A DNA stretch of 64,000 bases from Chryseobacterium sp. JV274. GTDB lineage: Bacteria > Bacteroidota > Bacteroidia > Flavobacteriales > Weeksellaceae. Below are positions 9,095 through 17,334 of the stretch, in pieces; the stretch's first letter is position 1; each line of letters opens with the position of its first letter. Both the position numbers and the translations under genes were made by a program. Below the pieces are notes generated by a model. It had not been told where the DNA came from, searched no databases, and worked only from the letters and a program-made list of their open reading frames with translations. The DNA is taken from the NCBI RefSeq assembly GCF_903969135.1, contig NZ_LR824569.1:2046001-2110000 (forward strand), written 5' to 3'.

Positions 9095-9868
9095 ATGATC
9101 AACATGAATTTAAAACTCCATAAACCACTTTGTATTTTTGACCTTGAAACAACAGGAACCAACATCGGAAAAGACAGAATTGTTGAAATCTGTATTTTAA
9201 AAGTAAATCCTGATGCCTCCAGAGAAAGCAAAACATGGCGCGTCAACCCGGAAATGCTTATTCCTAAAGAAACCAGTGAGATCCACGGGATTTATGATGA
9301 AGACGTTAAGGATGCTCCTACCTTCAGAGACATTGCTTCTAAAATTATGGAAATGATTACCGGAAGTGATTTGGGAGGATTTAATTCCAACAGATTTGAT
9401 GTTCCGCTTTTGGCTGAAGAACTTTTACGAGTAGGAATGGATTTTGATCTGAGTAAATTCAGATTGGTAGATGCACAGACTATTTTCCATAAAAAAGAAC
9501 CTAGAAACTTAGGCGCTGCTTACCAGTTTTACTGTGGAAAAACATTGGAAAATGCCCATTCTGCGGAAGCTGATGTAATGGCAACCTTTGAAGTTCTGGA
9601 TGCACAAGTAGGAAAATATGATGATATTCCGAATGAGATAGCACCGCTAAGCGAGTTTACATTCCATAATAAGAATGCAGATCTTGCCGGATTTATCGGA
9701 TATAACGAAAAAATGGAAGAAGTCTTCAACTTTGGAAAATATAAAGGTCAGGGTGTGAAAGCTGTATTTCAAAAAGATTTAGGATATTTCGGATGGCTTC
9801 AGAATGCTGACTTTCCGTTGTATACGAAGAAGGTTTTTACAAAAATTCAACTCTCAAGCAGATTTTAA
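9095..9868 (+). CDS. DnaQ-like 3'-5' exonuclease
   Basis: DEDDh-type exonuclease of 257 residues. Residues 12-170 hold the fold, with ExoI D16 and E18 (IFDLETTG), ExoII D102 (NSNRFDVPLL) and ExoIII H155 and D160 (HSAEADVMAT), so all catalytic positions are intact. The C-terminal 85 residues contain 'VFNFGKYKGQGVKAVF', a small domain seen after the exonuclease in many Bacteroidota homologues (annotated DNA polymerase III epsilon or exonuclease). It may act in proofreading or repair. It is followed after 2 bp by a DUF2007 gene, so the two are coupled. A second ATG at 9104 is an alternative start. Confidence 0.88.
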   Translation: MINMNLKLHKPLCIFDLETTGTNIGKDRIVEICILKVNPDASRESKTWRVNPEMLIPKETSEIHGIYDEDVKDAPTFRDIASKIMEMITGSDLGGFNSNRFDVPLLAEELLRVGMDFDLSKFRLVDAQTIFHKKEPRNLGAAYQFYCGKTLENAHSAEADVMATFEVLDAQVGKYDDIPNEIAPLSEFTFHNKNADLAGFIGYNEKMEEVFNFGKYKGQGVKAVFQKDLGYFGWLQNADFPLYTKKVFTKIQLSSRF

Positions 9869-9870
9869 AT

Positions 9871-10269
9871 ATGTCTGATCTCGTTCGTTTTAAATTTTAT
9901 GAAACTGCCCTTGAAGCTAACAGGGACAAGCAGATATTGGCTGAAAATAATATCAACAGCTTCATTGCGAATGAACAGCTAATCCAATCGGATTGGCTTC
10001 TGTCGCAGGCCGTAGGCGGTATACAGCTTCAGGTATTTGAAGAAGATCTGGAAAAAGCCAAACAAGCATTACAGGATTATAAGGATAATGAACAGTATTC
10101 GCTGGAAGTAGAACACACTATTGAAGATCCTGAGTTTGATTTTGTATGTCCAAAATGTGGTTCTAATCATATTTACAGAGATGACAGCGCAACCAGTTTC
10201 TTTGGAATTTCTTTTCTGACGAGTCATAAATTCAAATGTTATTATTGCGGGAATGAATTCACCCATTAA
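9871..10269 (+). CDS. DUF2007 domain protein with C-terminal zinc ribbon
   Basis: Cytoplasmic protein of 132 residues. Residues 1-70 match the DUF2007 'putative signal transducing protein' pattern (a short alpha/beta domain starting LVRFKFYETALEA). Residues 90-130 form a likely zinc ribbon with C93, C96, C123 and C126 (CPKC ... CYYC). The combination is known in Bacteroidota; a molecular role has not been set. The start lies 2 bp after the exonuclease stop, so they are translated from one message. Confidence 0.8.
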   Translation: MSDLVRFKFYETALEANRDKQILAENNINSFIANEQLIQSDWLLSQAVGGIQLQVFEEDLEKAKQALQDYKDNEQYSLEVEHTIEDPEFDFVCPKCGSNHIYRDDSATSFFGISFLTSHKFKCYYCGNEFTH

Positions 10270-10359
10270 TCAATAAGAATTAATACACTTTACCCCATCT
10301 GATAAAAGATTACTTCGTTTCTTGCAATGGCGAAGTCAAAAAAATAAATAAAAAGAGTT

Positions 10360-10965
10360 ATGAAAATTATCTGCATAGGAAGAAACTATAGTGAGCATGC
10401 AAAAGAATTAGGGAACGAAATTCCTGAGAATCCTGTTATCTTTATGAAGCCTGATACAGCGGTTCTGAAAGGAAATGATTTTTATATTCCAGAATTCTCA
10501 AATGATATTCACTACGAGCTTGAAGTGGTATTAAAAATTTCCAAGGGAGGAAAATATATTCAGAAAGAAACAGCAAACAAGCATTATGAAGAAATAGGTC
10601 TGGGAATAGATTTCACAGCCAGAGATCTTCAGAGTGAGCTAAAATCAAAGGGACTTCCGTGGGAGCTTGCCAAAGGTTTTGATGGTTCTGCTGTGGTAAG
10701 CAGTTTCTTTAAAAAAGAAAGTTTTACTCTTGATAATCTTCAGTTTTCATTATTAAAGAACAAAGAAAAGGTACAGGATGGTAACACAAAAGATATGATG
10801 TTCAATTTTGATGATATCATTGCTTTTGTTTCTCAGTATTTTACATTAAGAGTGGGTGACCTTATCTTCACCGGAACTCCAAAAGGAGTTGGAAAGGTAG
10901 AAGAAAATGATATTCTGGAGGCTTATCTCGAAGAGGAAAAAATCCTTGATATCCGAATATTATAA
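10360..10965 (+). CDS. Fumarylacetoacetate hydrolase-fold protein (FAHD1-like)
   Basis: Short FAH-superfamily enzyme of 201 residues. It starts directly with 'KIICIGRNYSEHAKELGNE', typical of the FAHD1/YcgM branch that acts as acylpyruvase, oxaloacetate decarboxylase or oxaloacetate tautomerase. Metal ligands are visible in HYELEVVL (Glu pair), and GIDFTARDLQ and the terminal 'LIFTGTPKGVGKV' are conserved. Its stand-alone position among housekeeping genes gives no pathway. Oxaloacetate keto-enol tautomerisation is the more general recent assignment for such short members; the substrate here is inferred only. Confidence 0.85.
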   Translation: MKIICIGRNYSEHAKELGNEIPENPVIFMKPDTAVLKGNDFYIPEFSNDIHYELEVVLKISKGGKYIQKETANKHYEEIGLGIDFTARDLQSELKSKGLPWELAKGFDGSAVVSSFFKKESFTLDNLQFSLLKNKEKVQDGNTKDMMFNFDDIIAFVSQYFTLRVGDLIFTGTPKGVGKVEENDILEAYLEEEKILDIRIL

Positions 10966-11024
10966 GTATTTAACATCAGAGTTTGGCAAATTTTCCCTAT
11001 CTTTAGGTAACAAAATTAGAGGTT

Positions 11025-11462
11025 ATGATAAATATTGTATTACCCGTAGATTTTGGGGACAAGACAGACCAATTGGTAGACGGTGCCATAAAATTTGCAA
11101 AACAGCTTAACGGCAGAATTTACCTTATCCATGTAGCGCCATCAGATATCGGCTTTGCCATTGGTGATATGGGATTTCAATATTTTCCGGAAGTGGAAGC
11201 CAATGAAATCAGAGAAGAACTGGTACAGCTTAATAAAATTGAGCAAAGAATCATCGCTCATGATATTGATTGTGAGCACCTTTTAAAACAAGGGCTTGCC
11301 AAAGATATTATCCTGGAACATGCAAAGGAAAAAAATGCAGATTATATTGTGATGGGATCACATGGCAGAAGCGGAATTTATGATGTATTTGTGGGAAGTT
11401 TAACCAAAGGAATCACAAAAAGTTCAAATATTCCTGTATTGGTACTTCCAATTCACGACTAA
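11025..11462 (+). CDS. Universal stress protein (UspA family)
   Basis: Single-domain Usp of 145 residues with a nucleotide-binding alpha/beta fold. The ATP-binding type motif G-x2-G-x9-G(S/T) is present near the C-terminus (MGSHGRSGIYDVFVGSLTKG), so it should bind ATP. The N-terminus INIVLPVDFGDKTDQLVDGA is the standard first strand and helix. It lies 59 bp after the FAH gene and is closed by a strong hairpin, so it probably ends a short plus-strand run. The partner or stress is unknown. Confidence 0.88.
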   Translation: MINIVLPVDFGDKTDQLVDGAIKFAKQLNGRIYLIHVAPSDIGFAIGDMGFQYFPEVEANEIREELVQLNKIEQRIIAHDIDCEHLLKQGLAKDIILEHAKEKNADYIVMGSHGRSGIYDVFVGSLTKGITKSSNIPVLVLPIHD

Positions 11463-11490
11463 GAAAAAGAAATTTTAATCGTTAGTAATA

Positions 11491-11530
11491 AAAAAACCGA
11501 TCAAACCCTATTGTTTGATCGGTTTTTTAC
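11491..11530 (+). terminator. Terminator after universal stress gene
   Basis: Perfect 14-bp stem AAAAACCGATCAAA / TTTGATCGGTTTTT with an 8-base loop and T run, 30 bp past the stop; symmetric, so it can also close the leftward DUF6341 gene. Confidence 0.9.
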
Positions 11531-11545
11531 TATATAACCAATTAA

Positions 11546-11779
11546 TTAACCTTCTTTTTTGTAGATATTCGGATCGTAGTAAGGATTCTTACCTTCCGTT
11601 GGAGAATAATAGTCTTTGTCTTTGTCTCCACCTAGTGTTACTACAAGTACATAGCACCAATAAGTAAATAATACACAGCAAACTGCAAATAAAATCCAGT
11701 TTAAAACATTACCGAAAGTATCAAAGAAACCGAAAGTCCATTTGAAAACTTTACTTAAGAATAGAAAGAAAGACGTCAT
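11546..11779 (-). CDS. DUF6341 family small membrane protein
   Basis: 77-residue protein with one or two hydrophobic helices (about residues 3-18 and 24-50) and a hydrophilic tail rich in Asp, Lys and Tyr (GGDKDKDYYSPTEGKNPYYD). It matches DUF6341, a family restricted to Bacteroidota that is sometimes mislabelled uracil phosphoribosyltransferase because it neighbours upp in other genomes. It diverges from the DUF6427 gene; their minus-7 boxes interlock in the 42-bp gap. Function unknown; the pairing suggests a small inner-membrane complex. Confidence 0.8.
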   Translation of the reverse strand: MTSFFLFLSKVFKWTFGFFDTFGNVLNWILFAVCCVLFTYWCYVLVVTLGGDKDKDYYSPTEGKNPYYDPNIYKKEG

Positions 11780-11798
11780 TATTTTCCTTTTTTAAATT

Positions 11799-11816
11799 AA
11801 CTTTGTACAAATTTAT
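11799..11816. promoter_or_regulatory. Interlocked divergent minus-7 boxes
   Basis: TAACTTTG (plus, 11799-11806) and TAAATTTG (minus, 11809-11816) are separated by two bases and form an almost perfect 18-bp palindrome. Each box covers the predicted RNA start of the other direction, for DUF6427 (right) and DUF6341 (left). Confidence 0.55.
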
Positions 11817-11821
11817 AAAAA

Positions 11822-12727
11822 ATGTTTAAATTACTTTCAAAAGAAAGCAATATTTTTTCAATTCCTGTTTATATTGGTTTTCTTCTTTTAGTAGTCATAA
11901 TATTTAACATACTGAATTTCAACACTTATGAAGCTATTGTTGCCGGAATAACTTTTCTGGGAATTGCTTTGGGATATTTTTGTTTTCACAGTATTGCCCT
12001 TAATTATCAGACTCATCTTCCATTATTCTTATATACTTTTTTCATTTTCGGGCTATATCCCGGAAATCTGGATATTGGGATTGCTGTTTCGCTGCTTACA
12101 AACTCCTTTCTTATCCTTCTTCTGACAAGTGCGGATGAAGATATCAGAAAGAAGTCGTATGTATTGGTAGGATCTATTGTGGCATTGAATTTTATTTTCC
12201 TTCCTACCACCTGGCCGATGGCTGTTTTTGTGATCATTCACGTGATTGCTACCTCTGCCAAAATCACTTTGAACCTATTCAGATTCCTGCTGGGAACTGT
12301 TCTGATTACCTTCAGTTATTTTTCTGTGATGTATTTTTTTCAGTTCACTTCCTGGAATATAGATTATTTTCCGTTTGGAAAGATGAAACCCGTAACGGAT
12401 TACACGGAGCTTCTGCCACTGATTCCTGTGGTTCTGATGCTTATTTACGCGGTATATGACCATTTTAAAAACTATAATAAGAAAAGCCCGATAAGCAGGT
12501 ACAAATATACTTTCCTGTTGGTCTTTTCGATGGCACAGCTTGTTTCCATCATCCTGTATATGAATAAGAGCTATGAATATCTGCTGCTTCTGGCGTTCCC
12601 TTCAAGTATTATTTTAAGCAGAATGATGAGGTTTTTACCTAAGTACTGGATGCGTGAAGCCAGTGTATGGCTTATTATTATTAGCTTACTGACCTTTAAA
12701 GCAGGTACAGTTTTTGATTTATTTTAA
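11822..12727 (+). CDS. DUF6427 family integral membrane protein
   Basis: 301-residue polytopic membrane protein with about ten hydrophobic helices from residue 14 to the C-terminus and no soluble domain. The pattern fits DUF6427 of Flavobacteriia, in which the polar loop TDYTELLPLIPVVL and an NNKKSPISRYKY-like loop are typical. In many relatives it lies beside DUF6341 and upp; here upp is 35 kb away (47690-48340) but the DUF6341 partner is retained divergently. It is followed by DUF3109 after 6 bp, so the two are likely co-transcribed. Function unknown. Confidence 0.8.
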   Translation: MFKLLSKESNIFSIPVYIGFLLLVVIIFNILNFNTYEAIVAGITFLGIALGYFCFHSIALNYQTHLPLFLYTFFIFGLYPGNLDIGIAVSLLTNSFLILLLTSADEDIRKKSYVLVGSIVALNFIFLPTTWPMAVFVIIHVIATSAKITLNLFRFLLGTVLITFSYFSVMYFFQFTSWNIDYFPFGKMKPVTDYTELLPLIPVVLMLIYAVYDHFKNYNKKSPISRYKYTFLLVFSMAQLVSIILYMNKSYEYLLLLAFPSSIILSRMMRFLPKYWMREASVWLIIISLLTFKAGTVFDLF

Positions 12728-12733
12728 AAAATT

Positions 12734-13318
12734 ATGATTCAGATAGACGATAAATTGATTTCTGAGGAAATTTTTTCCGAAGAATTTGTTTGCAACCTTA
12801 CGAAATGTAAAGGTGCATGTTGTGTGGAAGGAGATGTAGGGGCTCCGTTAGATAAAGACGAGCTTGAGATATTGGACAGTATTTTTGATAAAATAAAACC
12901 TTATCTTACTCAGGAAGGCATCAAAGCCCTTGAAGAACAAGGAACATGGACTACTGATCCGCACGACGGAATGTATGTTACTCCTATGGTGGAGGACCGC
13001 GAATGTGCTTATGTAACGTTTGACGAAAAAGGGATTACCAAATGTGGTATTGAAAAAGCCTATGAAGATGGTGCTGTAGACTGGCAGAAACCAATTTCCT
13101 GCCACCTGTACCCTATTCGTGTTACAGAATATTCTGCATTCACTGCTTTGAATTATCATGAATGGAATGTATGCAGCGATGCGTGTACACTTGGAAAAGA
13201 ACTTCAGGTTCCTGTCTATAAGTTTTTAAAGACGCCATTGACAAGAAAATACGGAGAAGAGTTCTACAACGTTCTAAGTGAAGCCGCTGAGGAATGGAAA
13301 AAAGAATATGGTTCTTAA
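12734..13318 (+). CDS. DUF3109 family cysteine-rich protein
   Basis: 194-residue cytoplasmic protein with a cysteine set resembling Fe-S or zinc-binding YkgJ-type proteins: C20, C25, C29 and C30 (CNLTKCKGACC), then single cysteines in DRECAYV, TKCGIEKAY and ISCHLYPIRV and a pair in VCSDAC. This matches DUF3109, a family common in Bacteroidota with unknown reaction. Start ATG is 6 bp after the DUF6427 stop. Metal or cluster binding is inferred from the cysteines only. Confidence 0.85.
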   Translation: MIQIDDKLISEEIFSEEFVCNLTKCKGACCVEGDVGAPLDKDELEILDSIFDKIKPYLTQEGIKALEEQGTWTTDPHDGMYVTPMVEDRECAYVTFDEKGITKCGIEKAYEDGAVDWQKPISCHLYPIRVTEYSAFTALNYHEWNVCSDACTLGKELQVPVYKFLKTPLTRKYGEEFYNVLSEAAEEWKKEYGS

Positions 13319-13343
13319 TCAATCAGGATTTGAATAAAATAAC

Positions 13344-13376
13344 AAAAACCGCAGATTTCTCTGCGGTTTTCTTATT
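13344..13376 (+). terminator. Terminator after DUF3109 gene
   Basis: Stem AAAACCGCAGA / TCTGCGGTTTT with a short loop and T run, between convergent genes DUF3109 and the M16 protease; probably serves both. Confidence 0.85.
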
Positions 13377-13394
13377 GTAGGTAAAAAAGTACGG

Positions 13395-16259
13395 CTAGTT
13401 AGCTGCTCCTACTTTTACAGCAGTTACTTCTGCTTTTTTAGTTTCATCTTTTTTAGCTTTTTCCCAACCGTCTTCCGGCATCAAAGTCGCTACAATTCTA
13501 CCTTTTGTAAGGTATTTTTTAGCAACATCCTGAAGATCTTTTACGGTAAGTGCCTTTACTTTTTCCTGGTAATTCAGGATGTCATATTTATCACTTCCGT
13601 CTAATTGGTTTTTAGCAATAGCATTCATCCAGAACATATTGTCTTTAAGTTCTGTTTTATTATCATTGTATTCTCCTTCTTTATACTTATCCAGATCTTT
13701 CTGCTCAGGGCCGTTATCAATCAGCTTCTGAAGCTCAGTAATAGCACTCTTGGTCAGTTTATCTGCATTTTCCGGACCACAAGGAAAGTTAATTCCAAAG
13801 CTGTAAGTACCATAAGGAATTCTGTTCATTCCTCCTCTTGCACCTCCACCGTAGATACCGCTTTCGTCTTCTCTCAATTTCTCGATAACTTTTATGGTAG
13901 CGACTTCTCCAAGAGCAGATAATGCTAAAGCTTCTTTTTCGTTGTAAGGTGCTTCTCCACTATACGAGATAGATACCATACTCTTAGGATCTTTTCCTTT
14001 TTTATACACTTTTGTATAATCTCCGGTGATTGTTCTGTATCCGGTATCTTTGAACATTGTAGCTTTTCCTGATGATGGCAGGCTTGCAATATACTGAAGG
14101 ACTTCATTTTTAAACTTCGTTTCGTCAATATTTCCTACGAAATAGAACTGGAAGTTTCCGGCATTGGCAAATTTATCTTTATAAATATCGTATGCTTTTT
14201 TATAGTCTGTATTCGCCCAGTCTTTTTCCATTGGGAATACCCCAATAAATCTAGGGTTCTTCTGATTCATAAATTTTGCATGCTCATTAGAGAAATAAGC
14301 CTGAGGATTAGACAACAGGTTATTCAGCATTGCAGACTGTTTTTCTTTATATGCATTGAAGGAAGCCGGATTGTAATTTAAGCTTGTAAAATAAGCATAC
14401 ATAAGCTCCAGGGCCGTTCCTAAATCTTTTTGGCTTGTTCTTCCGGAAACACCTTCAAAAAGAGAGGTTACCATTGGATTTACATTCACCTGTTTACCTG
14501 CAAGATAATTAGCAAGGTCTGCTTTAGAGAATCCACCCACTCCTGCTTCTGTTAATGCAGAGAATGCAAACTGTGTCTTATTGTAATCAACATCCGGAAT
14601 AAGAGAACTTCCTCCTAAGCTTCTTGCAGTAAATACAATTTCGTCATCTTTAAAGTCAGTTTTCTTGAAAGTCACTTTAGCACCGTTGCTTAATGTCCAC
14701 GTTGTTGTTCCCAACTTGGCATCCGTTTCTGTTTTAGCAATTTTCCCTTCAGATTTGAAAGGTTTTACTAAATTTTTGATAGTAGCCTTTTCTTCATAAG
14801 GTTTTAGATCAGCCATTTTTACAGCTTCGAATGTATTCATAACCATGGCTTCTGTAGGCATAGCTACATTATCTTTCTTAGGCCCTGTGATTACAATGAC
14901 CCTGCTGTCATCTTTCACCATTTTCTTGATGATTTCGTTGGTCTGCGCAAGGGTAACAGATGGCAGGAAAGACTTGGTATCTTCATATTCCCATGCAATT
15001 CCAGGCATTGGTTCCTGCTCCAGGAAGTTTCTTACATACTCATCTACAAGCATGTCACTTTCTGTTTTATCTTTGTTATTATAAGATCTTTCAAGGTTGG
15101 AAAGCACCTGAGATTTCGCTCTGTCAAGTTCAGACTGTGTAAATCCGAATCTTTTTGCTCTTTCAACCTCTTCCAATAAAACTTTTAACGCATTCAGCTG
15201 GTTTCCTTCTTTCACCATGGCAAATCCCTGGAAAGCTTCCTTGCTTCTTGCATAGGTTCCTCCATGATATACTGATCCGAAAGTAAAAGGTGGATTTGTA
15301 GAGTTGATCAGTTCTCTCAATCTGTTGTTCAGCATCGTTGTTGAAAGATTTTCCACAAGACTCTGATTGTACTGCTCTACTGTTACATCCGGCTTGTAGG
15401 CATCAGCATCTTTCATGATAAACTGTACCATAGAATTGGTAGCATCAGGATCTGTTTCAATCGCTACCAGTGTTTCTTTATGATTCGGAAGATCAAAAGA
15501 TTTTCTTTCTCTCGGTTTTGAAGGGTTTTTATATTTACTGAAATTATCCTTGATCTTTTTTTCAATTTCATCCACGTTGATATCTCCTACTACTACAATT
15601 GCCATCAAATCCGGTCTGTACCAATCCTGGTGGAATTTTCGGATAACATCAGGCTTGAAGTTTTCCAATACTTCTTTTTTACCGATTGGAAGTCTTTCTG
15701 CATACTGAGATTTATATAAAAACTTCGGAAGATATTTATCCATCATTCTTTTATCTGCTCCAAGACCTAATCTCAGCTCTTCCAATACCACTCCTCTTTC
15801 TTTATTGATCTGTTCATCAGAAAGGGTTGCATTAAAAGCCCAGTCCTCCATTACTTTCAGTCCGGCATCCAGATTTCCTGGTTTATCCAATGGAACAGGA
15901 AGCATATAAACCGTTTCGTCAAAGCTGGTATAAGCATTAAGATGCTGACCAAACTTTACGCCGATGGACTGTAAAAAGTCTACTAATTTATTATCTGGAA
16001 AATTTTTGGTTCCGTTGAAGTTCATGTGCTCCATAAAGTGAGCCAATCCCCTTTGATTTTCATCTTCAAGAATAGATCCGGCATTGATTGCCAAACGGAA
16101 ATCTACTTTTTTTTCCGGTAAGGTGTTTTTTTTGATGTAGTACTTCATTCCGTTGGAAAGGGTACCAATTCGTACAGAAGGATCCACTGGAATATTCTGT
16201 CCAAAGGCATTTGCCGACATCAAAAAGATGACCGCAAATGAAGATAAGACTTTTTTCAT
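13395..16259 (-). CDS. M16 family zinc metallopeptidase (PqqL-like)
   Basis: Exported two-lobed M16 (insulinase/pitrilysin-type) peptidase of 954 residues. Signal peptide about 1-20 (ending AFG). The inverted zinc motif HxxEH is intact at H74, E77 and H78 (GLAHFMEHMNFNGT), with the third ligand E154 (NKERG) at the expected 76-residue spacing. Four M16-type domains follow; the second half lacks the motif, as usual. Periplasmic M16 enzymes degrade peptides brought in by TonB systems or trim exported proteins. A LolA-like gene lies upstream on the same strand. The exact substrate is unknown. Confidence 0.92.
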   Translation of the reverse strand: MKKVLSSFAVIFLMSANAFGQNIPVDPSVRIGTLSNGMKYYIKKNTLPEKKVDFRLAINAGSILEDENQRGLAHFMEHMNFNGTKNFPDNKLVDFLQSIGVKFGQHLNAYTSFDETVYMLPVPLDKPGNLDAGLKVMEDWAFNATLSDEQINKERGVVLEELRLGLGADKRMMDKYLPKFLYKSQYAERLPIGKKEVLENFKPDVIRKFHQDWYRPDLMAIVVVGDINVDEIEKKIKDNFSKYKNPSKPRERKSFDLPNHKETLVAIETDPDATNSMVQFIMKDADAYKPDVTVEQYNQSLVENLSTTMLNNRLRELINSTNPPFTFGSVYHGGTYARSKEAFQGFAMVKEGNQLNALKVLLEEVERAKRFGFTQSELDRAKSQVLSNLERSYNNKDKTESDMLVDEYVRNFLEQEPMPGIAWEYEDTKSFLPSVTLAQTNEIIKKMVKDDSRVIVITGPKKDNVAMPTEAMVMNTFEAVKMADLKPYEEKATIKNLVKPFKSEGKIAKTETDAKLGTTTWTLSNGAKVTFKKTDFKDDEIVFTARSLGGSSLIPDVDYNKTQFAFSALTEAGVGGFSKADLANYLAGKQVNVNPMVTSLFEGVSGRTSQKDLGTALELMYAYFTSLNYNPASFNAYKEKQSAMLNNLLSNPQAYFSNEHAKFMNQKNPRFIGVFPMEKDWANTDYKKAYDIYKDKFANAGNFQFYFVGNIDETKFKNEVLQYIASLPSSGKATMFKDTGYRTITGDYTKVYKKGKDPKSMVSISYSGEAPYNEKEALALSALGEVATIKVIEKLREDESGIYGGGARGGMNRIPYGTYSFGINFPCGPENADKLTKSAITELQKLIDNGPEQKDLDKYKEGEYNDNKTELKDNMFWMNAIAKNQLDGSDKYDILNYQEKVKALTVKDLQDVAKKYLTKGRIVATLMPEDGWEKAKKDETKKAEVTAVKVGAAN

Positions 16260-16364
16260 GGTATTTGATTTTATTTACAGCTTAAAACTACCACTTATTC
16301 ACAATGTGAGGAAATTACAGATTCTATTTTATAGTTAAATTTGAGTTAAATTTATTTATATACT

Positions 16365-16395
16365 AAAAAAACCGGGAAATACCCGGTTTTAATAT
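16365..16395 (-). terminator. Terminator after LolA-like gene
   Basis: Short stem AAACCGGG / CCCGGTTT with loop AAATA between 16367 and 16389, about 22 bp past the stop, with T run in the minus direction. Confidence 0.75.
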
Positions 16396-16411
16396 CTTAA
16401 AAAGCAATTTT

Positions 16412-17098
16412 CTATTTAAAATCAGCATCCGTAACTCCGGAGTTGATCACAATTTTGGTAGTTTTAATTGTCATTTTCTGACCTCCACCTTCAGCATCTA
16501 CTTCGGCAGGGAACTGTATTCCATCTACTGTCATATAGCTTTTGATTGTAGCATTTCCTTCTCCTGCATTGGTTTTATACAGAAGTCCTGTTCCAGCATC
16601 AAAATAAAACTTGCCTTTGTCTGAAGACAATACATTATAATCTTTTCCGTCTAATTTTTCTGTGGATACGTTTGGAAAATTAGAAGCATCAAAAGCTAAA
16701 GCATCAATTGGCTTTCCTTTTTTCAGCTCAGCAATCTTATCAGCAGGAATATCTGTTTTATTTCCCATCTGATCAAAGTACCCTTTCTCACCGTCAAAAA
16801 GCTGAATCATTTCTTTCCCCATCAGCGATTGTACAGACTTGAATTTATTTCCTAATTTTTTAGTCGTCATTTGAATTTCCATTCCCTGCACAGAAACCGT
16901 GTTATCAGTAATGGTAGATTTTATAGCTTCCAATTTATCTTTTCCTCCTAATGCTTTGAAATAATTGTCAACAACTTCTTTAGAGGTAAGTTTGGATTTT
17001 ACAGCTTCTGTTTTAGCAGATGCAGCCCCTTTCTTCTGAGCCGCTGCCGGTACTGAAAAAAGTACAGCACAGAAAAATGGAATGATGATCTTTTTCAT
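16412..17098 (-). CDS. Exported LolA-like outer-membrane-lipoprotein carrier fold protein
   Basis: 228-residue periplasmic protein. The start at 17098 gives a clean signal peptide (MKKIIIPFF...PAAAQ); the open frame extends 40 codons further, but that part shows no coding character. The mature part begins with 'VVDNYFKALGGKDKLEAIKS', then has alternating beta strands and ends in KTTKIVINSGVTDADF. This is the pattern of the LolA/outer membrane lipoprotein-sorting superfamily seen in Bacteroidota proteins found beside M16 peptidases. Whether it carries lipoproteins or binds another hydrophobic ligand is not known. Confidence 0.7.
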   Translation of the reverse strand: MKKIIIPFFCAVLFSVPAAAQKKGAASAKTEAVKSKLTSKEVVDNYFKALGGKDKLEAIKSTITDNTVSVQGMEIQMTTKKLGNKFKSVQSLMGKEMIQLFDGEKGYFDQMGNKTDIPADKIAELKKGKPIDALAFDASNFPNVSTEKLDGKDYNVLSSDKGKFYFDAGTGLLYKTNAGEGNATIKSYMTVDGIQFPAEVDAEGGGQKMTIKTTKIVINSGVTDADFK

Positions 17099-17283
17099 AT
17101 TTATAATAAAGTTTAAAGGGTAAATATAGGAATATTGGCGGACATACATACCGGAGCAGAAATAAATAATACATGAGCGTTGATGAATGATCAATAAGAA
17201 CACATGAAACAAAAACAAGAAAGATCATCTCACCAATAATCATGGTACATTTGGTGTAATTCCTATACATAGATTTATAACAA

Positions 17284-17311
17284 AAAACCGTCAAAAAAAA
17301 TTGACGGTTTT
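17284..17311 (-). terminator. Terminator after tig
   Basis: Stem AAAACCGTCAA / TTGACGGTTTT with a six-base loop, 24 bp past the trigger factor stop. Confidence 0.85.
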
Positions 17312-17334
17312 CAAATATTTATATCTGAGTATAA

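Noticed and set aside
17099..17218. Longer start for the LolA-like gene
   Set aside because: Adds 40 residues without family character before a clean signal peptide; ATG 17098 is used.
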